Origin: an uncultured Caulobacter sp.
Lineage (GTDB): Bacteria > Pseudomonadota > Alphaproteobacteria > Caulobacterales > Caulobacteraceae
DNA length: 64,000 nucleotides
Assembly (NCBI GenBank): GCA_937925635.1
Contig: CALALX010000059.1
Span: 62,001-126,000, forward strand
Direction of reading: 5' to 3'
Shown here piece by piece: positions 19,769 through 27,624 of this stretch. The position numbers and the translations under genes were made by a program. The notes under the pieces were generated by a model. It was not told where the DNA came from, made no database searches, and saw only the letters and a program-made list of their open reading frames with translations. The stretch's first letter is position 1. Every line of letters starts with the position of its first letter.

Positions 19769-20133
19769 TCAACCCGCCGCGCCGACCACGCCAGAAGTCC
19801 CCACCCGATCAGGAACAACACGCCCCCGATCGGCGTGATCGCCCCCAACCAGCGCGGCGCGCCCAGCGCCATGGCGTAGAGCGAGCCCGAGAACAGCACG
19901 ATCCCCGACAGGAAGAAGGCCGGCGCATTCCGGGCCCCACGCGCGCCGATGTTCATGAAGGTAGCGCAGGCGGCCGTCGCCATGGTGTGCATGAACTGGT
20001 ACTGCGCGCCGGTCTTCAGCCACTCCTTCGCCTGCGGATCGGCGATGCCGTGGGCGGCGAACGCCCCGACCGCGACGGCCGTGAATCCGCTCAGCGCGGC
20101 CAGCGTCATCCAGGTTCGCCGGGTCCAGATCAC
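19753..20133 (-). CDS. DUF423 small membrane protein
   Basis: A 126-residue protein with about four hydrophobic segments. The typical DUF423 (YgdD/TMEM256-like) features are an early GAFAAHG motif, QYQFMHTMA, and FSGSLYAMALG. It starts at GTG 20133, preceded by a strong GGAGGGG. The family is widespread in the inner membrane but has no assigned biochemical function. It converges on and slightly overlaps the MFS gene. Confidence 0.9.
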   Translation of the reverse strand: MIWTRRTWMTLAALSGFTAVAVGAFAAHGIADPQAKEWLKTGAQYQFMHTMATAACATFMNIGARGARNAPAFFLSGIVLFSGSLYAMALGAPRWLGAITPIGGVLFLIGWGLLAWSARRVDQPAD

Positions 20134-20276
20134 GTTTCCCCTCCGTCACCGTTGGCAGTCAGGTTGTCATCGTTCACTTTAGGCGTCGTAGGCCTGAAAC
20201 GTTCGTCTGAGAAGCGTGCGGCCCCGAGGAAACGAGCGCCCGGCGGCTGTCGCCGGCGCTTCAGGAGGACAGGCGT

Positions 20277-21386
20277 ATGGCGCTCACCAAAGGCGATGAT
20301 TTCCCCATCCACCAGACGGCCGAGCCGATCGCCTATTCCGGGACGGACCGGAACTTCTACGACCGGTACTTCTTCAACGGCTACCATCCGACCGAGGGCG
20401 AGGATTTCTTCGCCATCGCCTTCGGGGTCTATCCGCATCTGAACGTCGCCGACGCGGCCTTTGTCGTCGTTCGAAACGGCGTCGAGACGGCGCTGCACGC
20501 CAGCCGCTGGCTGGGCGATCGCATGGACCTGACCTGCGGGCCGGTGAAGATCGAGATCCTCGAGCCGCTGCAGAAGCTGAAGGTCACCGTCGATTCCGCC
20601 GAGCACAAACTCAAGGGCGAGGTGATCTTCGAGGGCCGCGCCTTCCCGATCGAGGAGCCGCGCTTCGTCCGCCGCAACGGCACCCGCACCTTCATGGACT
20701 ACACCCGCCTGACCCAGAACGGCCGCTACACCGGCTGGATCGAACTGGACGGCGTGCGCAAGTCGATCGACGGCTTCGTCGGCACCCGCGACCGCAGCTG
20801 GGGCGTGCGCCCGGTCGGTGCGCAGGACAGCCAACAGACGGTGCCGCCGACCCTGCCGCAGTTCTACTGGCTGTGGTCGCCGACCAGTTTCGAGGACGGC
20901 AGCTTCTTCTTCCACACCAACGAGGACGCCGTCGGCCGCGCGTGGAACACCCGAGCGGTCTGGTGCAAGGACGGCGACGGCGAGGCCGACTTCCACCACC
21001 TCAACGGCGAGGACGAGATCAGCTGGAAGCAGGGCACCCGCCACGCCCAGTCCGGCGTCGTCCACCTGACCGACGACCTCGGCAAGCCGGCCGGCAAGGT
21101 CGAGTTCACGCCGCTCTACGAGTTCCAGATGATGGGCCTTGGCTACACCCATCCCAAGTGGGGCCATGGCCATCTGCACGGCGAGCTGACCACCGAACGC
21201 GAGGACATCAAGCTCAGCGAGGCCAATCCGCAGCTGCCCTTCAATCTCCACGTCCAGGCGCTGTCCGAGGTCACCTACACGGACGCCGAGGGGAAGGTGC
21301 GCAAGGGCCGGGGCGTGCTGGAGCAGCTGGTCATCGGCCCGCATCACCCGTCGGGCTTCGAACAGATGCTGGACTTCGCCAAGTGA
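20277..21386 (+). CDS. Lipocalin/AttH-like protein of unknown function
   Basis: A 369-residue soluble protein without a signal peptide, dominated by beta-strand-like stretches and rich in Trp, His, Tyr and Phe. Segments such as GFVGTRDRSWGVRP and YWLWSPTSFEDGSFFFHTNED resemble the tandem lipocalin-like folds of AttH/Svf1-type proteins, which bind hydrophobic ligands. The assignment is by overall character only. The ATG has a perfect AGGAGG ribosome site. Its stop overlaps the GTG of the kinase gene, so the two products are probably made together. Confidence 0.6.
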   Translation: MALTKGDDFPIHQTAEPIAYSGTDRNFYDRYFFNGYHPTEGEDFFAIAFGVYPHLNVADAAFVVVRNGVETALHASRWLGDRMDLTCGPVKIEILEPLQKLKVTVDSAEHKLKGEVIFEGRAFPIEEPRFVRRNGTRTFMDYTRLTQNGRYTGWIELDGVRKSIDGFVGTRDRSWGVRPVGAQDSQQTVPPTLPQFYWLWSPTSFEDGSFFFHTNEDAVGRAWNTRAVWCKDGDGEADFHHLNGEDEISWKQGTRHAQSGVVHLTDDLGKPAGKVEFTPLYEFQMMGLGYTHPKWGHGHLHGELTTEREDIKLSEANPQLPFNLHVQALSEVTYTDAEGKVRKGRGVLEQLVIGPHHPSGFEQMLDFAK

Positions 21387-22396
21387 GTCTTCAGGCGCAG
21401 ATCGAGGCCTATCTCACCCGCGTGTGGGGTTCGCCCGCGGTTGTCACGATGCTCTCCCGCATTCCCGGCGGGGCCAGCCGCGAAACATACCGCCTCGACG
21501 TCGTGAGCGGCGGAGAGACCCGGCGGCTGATCCTGCGGCGCGATCCGCCGGGCAGCCTCATCGACACCGAGCGCAAGATCGAGTTCGAGGCCATCCGCTC
21601 GTTCCACGGCAGCGGCCTGCCGGCCCCCGAGGCCGTGGCTCTGGAGGAGGACGGCGCCGAACTGGAGCGCCCCTTCTTCATCATGGGTCGCATCGACGGC
21701 GGCAAGGCGCAGAGCCCGTTTTCCGTGCCGCCCTACGGCGAACACGCCGAGACGATCGGCGAGCAGTTCTACAGCCATCTCGGCGTGATCGCCCGCGCCG
21801 ACGTCGCCGACCTGCCGCTGGCCAAGGTCTGTGAAACGCCGTCGGCGGACGCCTGCTGGAAGAAGGAACTCGACTATTGGGAAGGCGTGATCGACGCTGA
21901 CGAGGAGCATCCGCAGCCCATCGTCCGCGCCTGTATCCGCCGCCTGCGCGCCAATCCGCCGCCGCCCGCCCAAAAGCTGTCGGTGGTTCACGGCGACTAC
22001 CGGACCGGCAACTTCATGCACGACGGCGCCGGCAAGATCGTCGCCCTGCTCGACTGGGAAATGGCCCACATCGGCGATCCGCTCGAGGACCTCGGCTGGG
22101 CCATGGAGCCGCTGTGGTGCTATGGCGAGACCGATCGGGTCTCCGGCATGGTGTCCAAGGCGCGGGCCATCGCGATCTGGGAAAAGGCCAGCGGACTGAA
22201 GGTCGACCCAGTCGCCTTTGCCTGGTGGGAGCTGTTCGCCTCGGTGAAGGGCCAGGCGATCTGGATCTCCTCCGCCAACGAGTACCGCAAGGGCGGCTTC
22301 AAGGACCCGGTGCTGGGCCTCTCGGGCTGGTACACGGCCCGCCGTCAGGACGTCATTCTCGCCGAGCGACTCGCCGCCCTGGAGGCGCTGTCATGA
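21383..22396 (+). CDS. APH-family phosphotransferase (ACAD10/11-type kinase domain)
   Basis: A 337-residue kinase-fold protein starting at GTG 21383, overlapping the upstream stop (GTGA). It has a glycine-rich N-lobe segment (IPGGASRETYRL), the catalytic HGDYRTGN (H203, D205, N210) and the metal-binding DWEMAHIGDP (D224). Relatives in acyl-CoA-metabolising bacteria phosphorylate small hydroxylated molecules rather than antibiotics. I infer a metabolic substrate here, not drug resistance. It forms a coupled operon with the lipocalin-like gene before it and a small gene after it. Confidence 0.85.
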   Translation: MSLQAQIEAYLTRVWGSPAVVTMLSRIPGGASRETYRLDVVSGGETRRLILRRDPPGSLIDTERKIEFEAIRSFHGSGLPAPEAVALEEDGAELERPFFIMGRIDGGKAQSPFSVPPYGEHAETIGEQFYSHLGVIARADVADLPLAKVCETPSADACWKKELDYWEGVIDADEEHPQPIVRACIRRLRANPPPPAQKLSVVHGDYRTGNFMHDGAGKIVALLDWEMAHIGDPLEDLGWAMEPLWCYGETDRVSGMVSKARAIAIWEKASGLKVDPVAFAWWELFASVKGQAIWISSANEYRKGGFKDPVLGLSGWYTARRQDVILAERLAALEALS

Positions 22397-22824
22397 CCCC
22401 TACCGTTCCTGAACTGCTGATGGGCAACTTCCTGGCGATGATGGACCCGCCGCCGGCCGAATCTGCCGGCGACTACATGCAGGCCAAGGTCGGCGTCACC
22501 GGCATGATCTCTCTGCTCTGCGCCCAGGAGGCCGAGCGCGGCATCGAGGCGCGGGTATGGGAGAACGCCGCGATCCGCGACCTGCTGAAAGCCGCCGCTG
22601 GCCGCTACGGCGAGCGGTTCGCGGAGGCGGCGGCCAGTGTGGACAGGGACTTTTCCCTCGCCGCCATGGACCGCGCCAACGCCGCCCTGCGCCGCGCGCT
22701 GATCGATCTGCACATCGCGGTCGAAGCGGCGAGGGACGGGGCGCTCGACACCGAAATCCGCGCCCTTTACGTGAAGATGGCCGACGCCCGCCGGCTGGAC
22801 CTGCCGCCGATGCCGGCCAGCTGA
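22393..22824 (+). CDS. Small helical protein coupled to the kinase gene
   Basis: A 143-residue protein with no signal peptide, mostly alpha-helical, rich in Ala, Arg and Glu. Its ATG overlaps the kinase stop (ATGA), so it is the third gene of the operon. I see no catalytic motif. Genes of this size and position often follow APH-type kinases in acyl-CoA-related clusters, which suggests an accessory subunit, but this is inference. It is 10 bases from the end of the convergent exported-protein gene. Confidence 0.72.
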   Translation: MTPTVPELLMGNFLAMMDPPPAESAGDYMQAKVGVTGMISLLCAQEAERGIEARVWENAAIRDLLKAAAGRYGERFAEAAASVDRDFSLAAMDRANAALRRALIDLHIAVEAARDGALDTEIRALYVKMADARRLDLPPMPAS

Positions 22825-22834
22825 CCGAGAGCAT

Positions 22835-23266
22835 CTAGCGCCGGATGACGTGGAACTCGCTGCAGCTCGGCGCGCCGGTGACGCGGCCGTAGTAGACCAG
22901 CTTCCCGTCGGTGCGCTGCTCGATCACGCCATCCAGATTGACCATCCCGTAGTCTGGAGGCTGCTGGATCCAGTAGTCGCCGAACAGGGCCATCTTGCCG
23001 CCGTACTGGAAGCGGCCCCTCATGGCGAACTTCCCGGGAGGGACGGTCAGGTTCTGGCCGCCATCCCACTCGCCGCTGGCGAAGCGGAAGACGGCCTTGA
23101 CGCCGCCATCGTGGTCGCTGTCCACCGTCAGTTCCAGAAACGTCGGGCCCTGGGCGCAGATGTAGGCCCCTGTGTAGACGCCATCGATGGCGTTCGCGTC
23201 GCCGGCGGCGGCGGGCGTGGCCAGCAGCGCCGCGCAGGCCGCGAAGCAGGTGAGGGCGAGACGCAT
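22835..23266 (-). CDS. Small exported protein of unknown function
   Basis: A 143-residue protein with a clear signal peptide (MRLALTCFAACAALLATPAAA, cleavage about residue 21) and a beta-rich mature part. Mature features include GVYTGAYICAQGPTFLELTV and, near the end, PSCSEFHV. Two mature cysteines (in YICAQG and PSCSE) could form a disulfide. ATG 23266 has an excellent GGAGG site 8-12 bases upstream; longer upstream frames lack support. The overall pattern resembles small periplasmic beta-barrel proteins, but I cannot name a family. Confidence 0.72.
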   Translation of the reverse strand: MRLALTCFAACAALLATPAAAGDANAIDGVYTGAYICAQGPTFLELTVDSDHDGGVKAVFRFASGEWDGGQNLTVPPGKFAMRGRFQYGGKMALFGDYWIQQPPDYGMVNLDGVIEQRTDGKLVYYGRVTGAPSCSEFHVIRR

Positions 23267-23405
23267 GACGAGACCTCCAGTCCGGCCCCCATGGTCGTCT
23301 GGCCTTGCCGGATGGTCCTGCCGAAAAAGGGGGGTGTCGATGGCGCGACTTGCTACGGCGACGGCGCGCGTTTCGCTCGCGCGGCCGACTCTGATAGCGG
23401 AGGCC

Positions 23406-24569
23406 ATGCCTCCTCGCGCCATTCAGCTCGGCCTCTTCTACTGCGCGGTCTTCATCGGCACGGGCGTGAGCCTTCCGTACATGCCCATCTGGTTCAAGGC
23501 GCAGGGCCTGAACGGCGCTCAGATCGGCCTGATCCTGTCGGCGCCTATGCTGGCGCGGATTTTCGTCACCACTCTGCTGGCGGTCTGGGCCGACGGCTTT
23601 GCGTTGCGACGGACGCCGATCATTCTCCTCGGGTTGGCTTCGGGCGTTTGCTACGGCCTGATCGGCCTGACCCAGGGTTTCGCGCCGTGGCTGATCTTCT
23701 GGCTGCTGGCCTCGTCGTTTCTGTCGACGGTGGTTCCCCTGGCCGATGTGCTGTCGATGCGGCGATCGAGGGCGGAAGGGTTCAACTACGGCCATGCCCG
23801 GGGGTTGGGCTCGGTCGCCTTCGTGGCGGCCAATGTCGGCGTCGGCGCCCTGCTGATCACGGCCGACCCCGACCTGATCGTGATCTGGACCGCCACGGCG
23901 GCGTTGGGGGTCGGGGCGGCGGCGCGCCTGCTGCTGCCGCCCGATCCCGTCCATGAGGGCGGCGAGCGGCCTGGGCGCGGCGACCGCCTGCGCGGTATTT
24001 CCGATCTCCTCCGAAATCGGCCTTTCGTGCTGGCGGTCGTGGCCACGGGCCTGATCCAGGCGACGCACGCCTTCTACTACGCCTTCTCGGCCATCCTCTG
24101 GACGACCCAGGGGCTGCCCAAGGCGACCATCGGCCTCCTGTGGGCCGCCGGCGTGGCGGTCGAGGTCGCCTTCATGTGGTTCCTGGAGCCGTGGCGACGG
24201 CGGGTCGGACCGGAACTGCTGGTGATCATCGGCGGCGTCGCGGCCGTGGCGCGCTGGACCGCCTTCGCCTTCTCGCCGCCGCTGTGGCTGCTCTTCCCCC
24301 TTCAGGGACTGCACGCGCTCAGTTTCGCGGCCGTGTTCATGGGCAGCCTGCAGCTCATTGAACGCACGGCCCCGGCGCGCAGCGCGTCCGCCGCCCAGAC
24401 GATCAGCTCGGCCTTTTCCGGCGGGTTGGTCATCGGACTGGCGACCCTGGCGAGCGGACCGCTTTACGACGCGGTCGGCGCTCGCGGCTACCTGGCCATG
24501 GCGGCCCTTGCCCTGGGAGGATTGGCCTTCGCCTGGCGGCTGGCGCGCACCGCCCGGCGCGCGGCCTGA
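23406..24569 (+). CDS. HcaT-like MFS transporter
   Basis: A 387-residue transporter with about 12 hydrophobic segments. The N-terminus (AIQLGLFYCAVFIGTGVSLPYMPIWFK) and GHARGLGSVAFV after TM4 resemble the MFS_1-like/phenylpropionate permease (HcaT) group of proton symporters. The substrate is not predictable. I chose ATG 23406 immediately before TM1. An upstream extension of the frame would run into the divergent exported-protein gene. The 139-base gap between them must hold both promoters. Confidence 0.85.
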   Translation: MPPRAIQLGLFYCAVFIGTGVSLPYMPIWFKAQGLNGAQIGLILSAPMLARIFVTTLLAVWADGFALRRTPIILLGLASGVCYGLIGLTQGFAPWLIFWLLASSFLSTVVPLADVLSMRRSRAEGFNYGHARGLGSVAFVAANVGVGALLITADPDLIVIWTATAALGVGAAARLLLPPDPVHEGGERPGRGDRLRGISDLLRNRPFVLAVVATGLIQATHAFYYAFSAILWTTQGLPKATIGLLWAAGVAVEVAFMWFLEPWRRRVGPELLVIIGGVAAVARWTAFAFSPPLWLLFPLQGLHALSFAAVFMGSLQLIERTAPARSASAAQTISSAFSGGLVIGLATLASGPLYDAVGARGYLAMAALALGGLAFAWRLARTARRAA

Positions 24570-24676
24570 CGCGCCGCGCGCCGGGGCGACCATGACGAAA
24601 GTTTCACGGAGGCGTCGTTGCGAACGCCGTTCTCCGAGCGCATAAGCGGCGAGCGCCAGAATCGGGGGAGGGCCCG

Positions 24677-24892
24677 GTGCAGATGCTCGCGGAATTCCTG
24701 ACGGCCATCGTTCTCTGGGTCGCGGCCGCCGTGCTCGCGCAGTTCGGCGTCGAGGTCGATCTCGATCGCCATGCGCGGCCTCAGGTGGAACGGGTGGTCG
24801 AGCCCCGCGCGGAGCCCGCCTCGCGGCCCGTATCCGGCGACTGTCCTGAACGCATCGCCAAGGCCCAAAAGGGGGCTCTGGCCGCTATCTGA
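24677..24892 (+). CDS. Small single-pass membrane protein, hypothetical
   Basis: A 71-residue frame starting with GTG 24677, preceded by a strong GGGGGAGGG at 24663-24671; ATG 24683 is an alternative. Residues 4-23 form one hydrophobic helix, followed by a charged cytoplasmic or periplasmic tail containing one cysteine. No family is recognisable. The good ribosome site and membrane helix support a real gene, but it is short enough to be chance. Confidence 0.5.
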   Translation: MQMLAEFLTAIVLWVAAAVLAQFGVEVDLDRHARPQVERVVEPRAEPASRPVSGDCPERIAKAQKGALAAI

Positions 24893-24950
24893 CGGCGGCG
24901 CGGGGCTTCGTCCCTTCCCGGACGTTAACGAAACCTTTCAACCCCCTTTG

Positions 24951-25014
24951 CTCGCGCGAGTTTCGCCGGTAGGTTTCACCTCGCGCGCGAGGTGACGGGG
25001 CTGGGCTCGCGCGA
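24951..25014. promoter_or_regulatory. Cluster of CTCGCGCGA palindromes upstream of the TipN-like gene
   Basis: Three related sequences occur within 64 bases. CTCGCGCGAG (24951-24960) is a perfect 10-bp palindrome. TCACCTCGCGCGCGAGGTGA (24976-24995) is a perfect 20-bp palindrome. CTCGCGCGA occurs at 25006-25014. They end 42 bases before the start codon of the coiled-coil protein gene, the place expected for operators. No known regulator can be assigned by eye. Confidence 0.5.
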
Positions 25015-25055
25015 CGGAAATTCGGCGACGGTCCCGGGCAGGATAAACTCCGCGT

Positions 25056-27552
25056 ATGACGTCCAGGAACTCCAGCGCCCCGTTCGACTTCTCGCGCAGG
25101 GAAGACGCGCCGACTCCGCAACTGGAAGCCCACGTGGCCGACGGTGCGCCTGAGGCGCCCCCCGAGGCCGAACTGGACATCGTGCAGGCTCCCGCCGTCG
25201 AGATGGCCGCGCCGGAGTCGGTCTCGCCGCCGCCGGCCCGCGCCAAGGCGCCGAACGCCGAACCGCCGCTGACCCCCGCCGTCATCGCCTCGACCCCCCG
25301 CGCGGTGAAGGAGCCGTCCGGCTGGCCCGTCTGGGTCGTCGCCCTGTTTGTCTGCGCCCTTTGGGCGGCGGCTCCGGTGGCCTTCGCGCTGGGCTGGCGC
25401 GTGCGCGTCGTGCCGCTCGACAATGACCCCTTGGCCATAGCCTTGTTCGGCATCCTCGCGGTCGGCCCCGCGGCGTTAGTGCTGGTCGCCGCCTATTTCG
25501 TGCGCCAGGGCCAGAAGCTGGCCGCCGAAGTCCGGCGCATGCAGGATCTGTCGCAGCGCATGTTCGCGCCGGCCGCCCTGGCCGCGGTGGAGACAGGGTC
25601 GGCGGTCGAGTCCGTGCGGCTGCAGATCGACAGCGCTACCGGCGCGGCCCATGAGGCGCGCGAGACCATGCTGGCCCTGCGACAGGCCTTGGCCGAGGAA
25701 ACCGAGCGTCTGACCGAGGCCGCCGCCGTCTCGGCTCGCACCGCCGCTGACCTGTCCCTGACCCTCGGCTCCGAACGGGAGCAGCTCGGGGCGCTCAGCA
25801 GCCAGCTCGACGCCCGCTCCACCGCCGTCGCCGACTCCATCACCCAGCAGGCCCGGATGGTCGCCGAGGCCTCCGACCTCGCCGAGACCCAGCTGCGCGA
25901 AGCCGAAGCGGCCCTGGCCGCTCGCGCCGCCGATCTGGCCGCCGCCGCGGGCGAAGCCAGCGACGCCGCCCGCGTGGCCGGCGAGGATCTGGCCCGCCAG
26001 GTCGCCCGTCTCGAGACCGCCGGCCTCGGCGTCGGCGACCAGATGCGCGCCGTCGAACAGGGTCTGACCCAGCAGCGCGCCGCCCTCGTCACCGTCGCCC
26101 ATGCCATGCGCGCCGACCAGGAGGACTTCGCCGCCATGGCCGAGTCCCGCTCCGCTCAGCTGGCGGAGTTCATGGTCCAGTCGACCGAGAGCGCCGCCAG
26201 CGTCGGCGAACACGCGGCGAAGGGCGCGGAAGCGCTGCGGTCGCTGATCGGCGAGGCGGCCGAACGCTTCACCGAACTGACGGAACGCGCCAAGGCCGAG
26301 CGCGAGGCGCTTGGCGCCGAGTCGGCCGAGGTGATCGGGCAGGTCGGTGAAGCCGCCGCCCGTGAGCGCGCCCTGCTGGCCTCGGACCTGCAGGTCTCCA
26401 TCGATCGCCTGGCGCAGGCGGCGCACGAGGCTCGACATGCGGCCGAGGCCCACGCGGAGGCGGCCCAATCCCGTGTCGACCAGTTGAGCGAAGCCGCATT
26501 CAACGCACACCAGAAGGCCGACGCGATCTTCGAGGCGCGTCTCAAGGAGGCTCGCGACCTGATCGAGCAGTCGGCCCAGATGGTCGAGCAGGCGGGGGCG
26601 ACGACCGCCCAGCGGCTCGAGCAGGGCGCGCAGGTGGCGCGCGGCGCCCTCTCCGACCTGGAGCGCATGCTCGACGAGGTCGATCGCCGCGCCGCCGAGC
26701 TGCCCGAGGCCGCCAAGGACCGGGTCGAGGCGGTTCGCGCCTCGGTCGAGCAGAGCATGGACGACCTGCTCTCGGCCGCCCGCCGCGCCGCCGAGGAGAC
26801 TCAGACCATCGACGCCGCCTTCCAGGAGCGCGTGCGCCGCAACTACGACATGCTCAGCGAGGCCGTGAAGGTCATGGGCGTGGCGGCCGGCTCGGCCGGC
26901 AACGCCGCCGGCTTCGTCAACCGCTTCAGCGGCGCCGGCGTCAGGCCTGGCCGCTGCCTCGCGCGCCGCCCGCGCCCTGGAGCAGCCCGCCCCGCCGACG
27001 CCGTCGGCCGAGGACGGCGTCTCGCGAACGCGCCTGAAGCTCACCCCGACCGCCACGGACGAGGAGTTCCGCAGCGTGTTCGAGACCGCCGGCGGCCGCT
27101 CGCCCGCCGCCATGCCGCCGACCGCCGAGGGCGGCGAGGGGGCCTGGAGCTGGCGAGAGCTGCTGACCTCCATCGATGGCGACGAGAGCGACTCCGAGTC
27201 CCTGGCCGACCGCATGGCCGCCGAGATCGCCGGCATGGGCATCGATCCGGCCGCCCTGCTGCCGCGCGCCCGCATCGACGAGATCGCCGTCGCCATCCAG
27301 ACTCGCGACGGGGCCGGCGCCCGCGAGATCGTCCGTCGCCTGGCCCCGGCCGCGATCCGACGCCTGGTGCGCCGCCTGTTCTCCGACGCCGCCATGCGTG
27401 GCCAGACCGACCGCTTCCTCAGCCGTTTCGGCGGCATGCTCGAAGAGGCGGCCGAGCGCGATCGCGGCGGCTTGCTGGTGGGGACGCTGCTGGCCAGCGA
27501 CGGCGGGCGGGCCTGGTTGCTGCTCGACGCCGCCGCGGGTGATCTGGGATAA
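25056..27552 (+). pseudogene. Candidate TipN homologue (two-TM coiled-coil protein), frameshifted
   Basis: The gene encodes a protein of about 830 residues. It has a Pro/Ala/Glu-rich N-terminus (1-88), two membrane helices (about 91-113 and 125-149), and a very long Ala/Glu/Gln/Arg-rich coiled coil (about 155-610). A compact C-terminal part includes WSWRELLTSIDGDE. This is the architecture of the Caulobacter birth-scar polarity factor TipN; the link is my inference. Near 26940 the coding frame moves by +1: upstream it reads ...NRFSGAG, and the sensible continuation SGLAAASRAARAL begins at 26941 in the next frame and ends at 27552. One extra base (a G or C in GGCGCCGGCG) would explain it. It may be a real mutation or a sequencing error. 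Confidence 0.6.
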
Positions 27553-27568
27553 CTTGGCGAAGAGGCCG

Positions 27569-27582
27569 TGACACCGGTGTCA
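27569..27582. promoter_or_regulatory. 14-bp perfect palindrome upstream of ppc
   Basis: TGACACCGGTGTCA is a perfect palindrome 42 bases before the ppc start codon and 16 bases after the preceding coding region. Its size and place fit a dimeric repressor or activator site for ppc. It is too short and lacks a T-tract for a good terminator. Confidence 0.4.
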
Positions 27583-27624
27583 TTCGGCTATACCGCTCGC
27601 CGCCTTTGATCTAGAACCGGCCAC

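Noticed and set aside
21383..22396. Aminoglycoside resistance gene
   Set aside because: The APH-type fold is present, but the sequence and neighbours resemble metabolic ACAD10/11-type kinases; nothing indicates drug resistance or mobility.
24924..24942. TTAAC followed by TTTCAAC upstream of the TipN-like gene as a CtrA box
   Set aside because: Only the first half-site matches TTAA; the second reads TTTC, too weak to claim.
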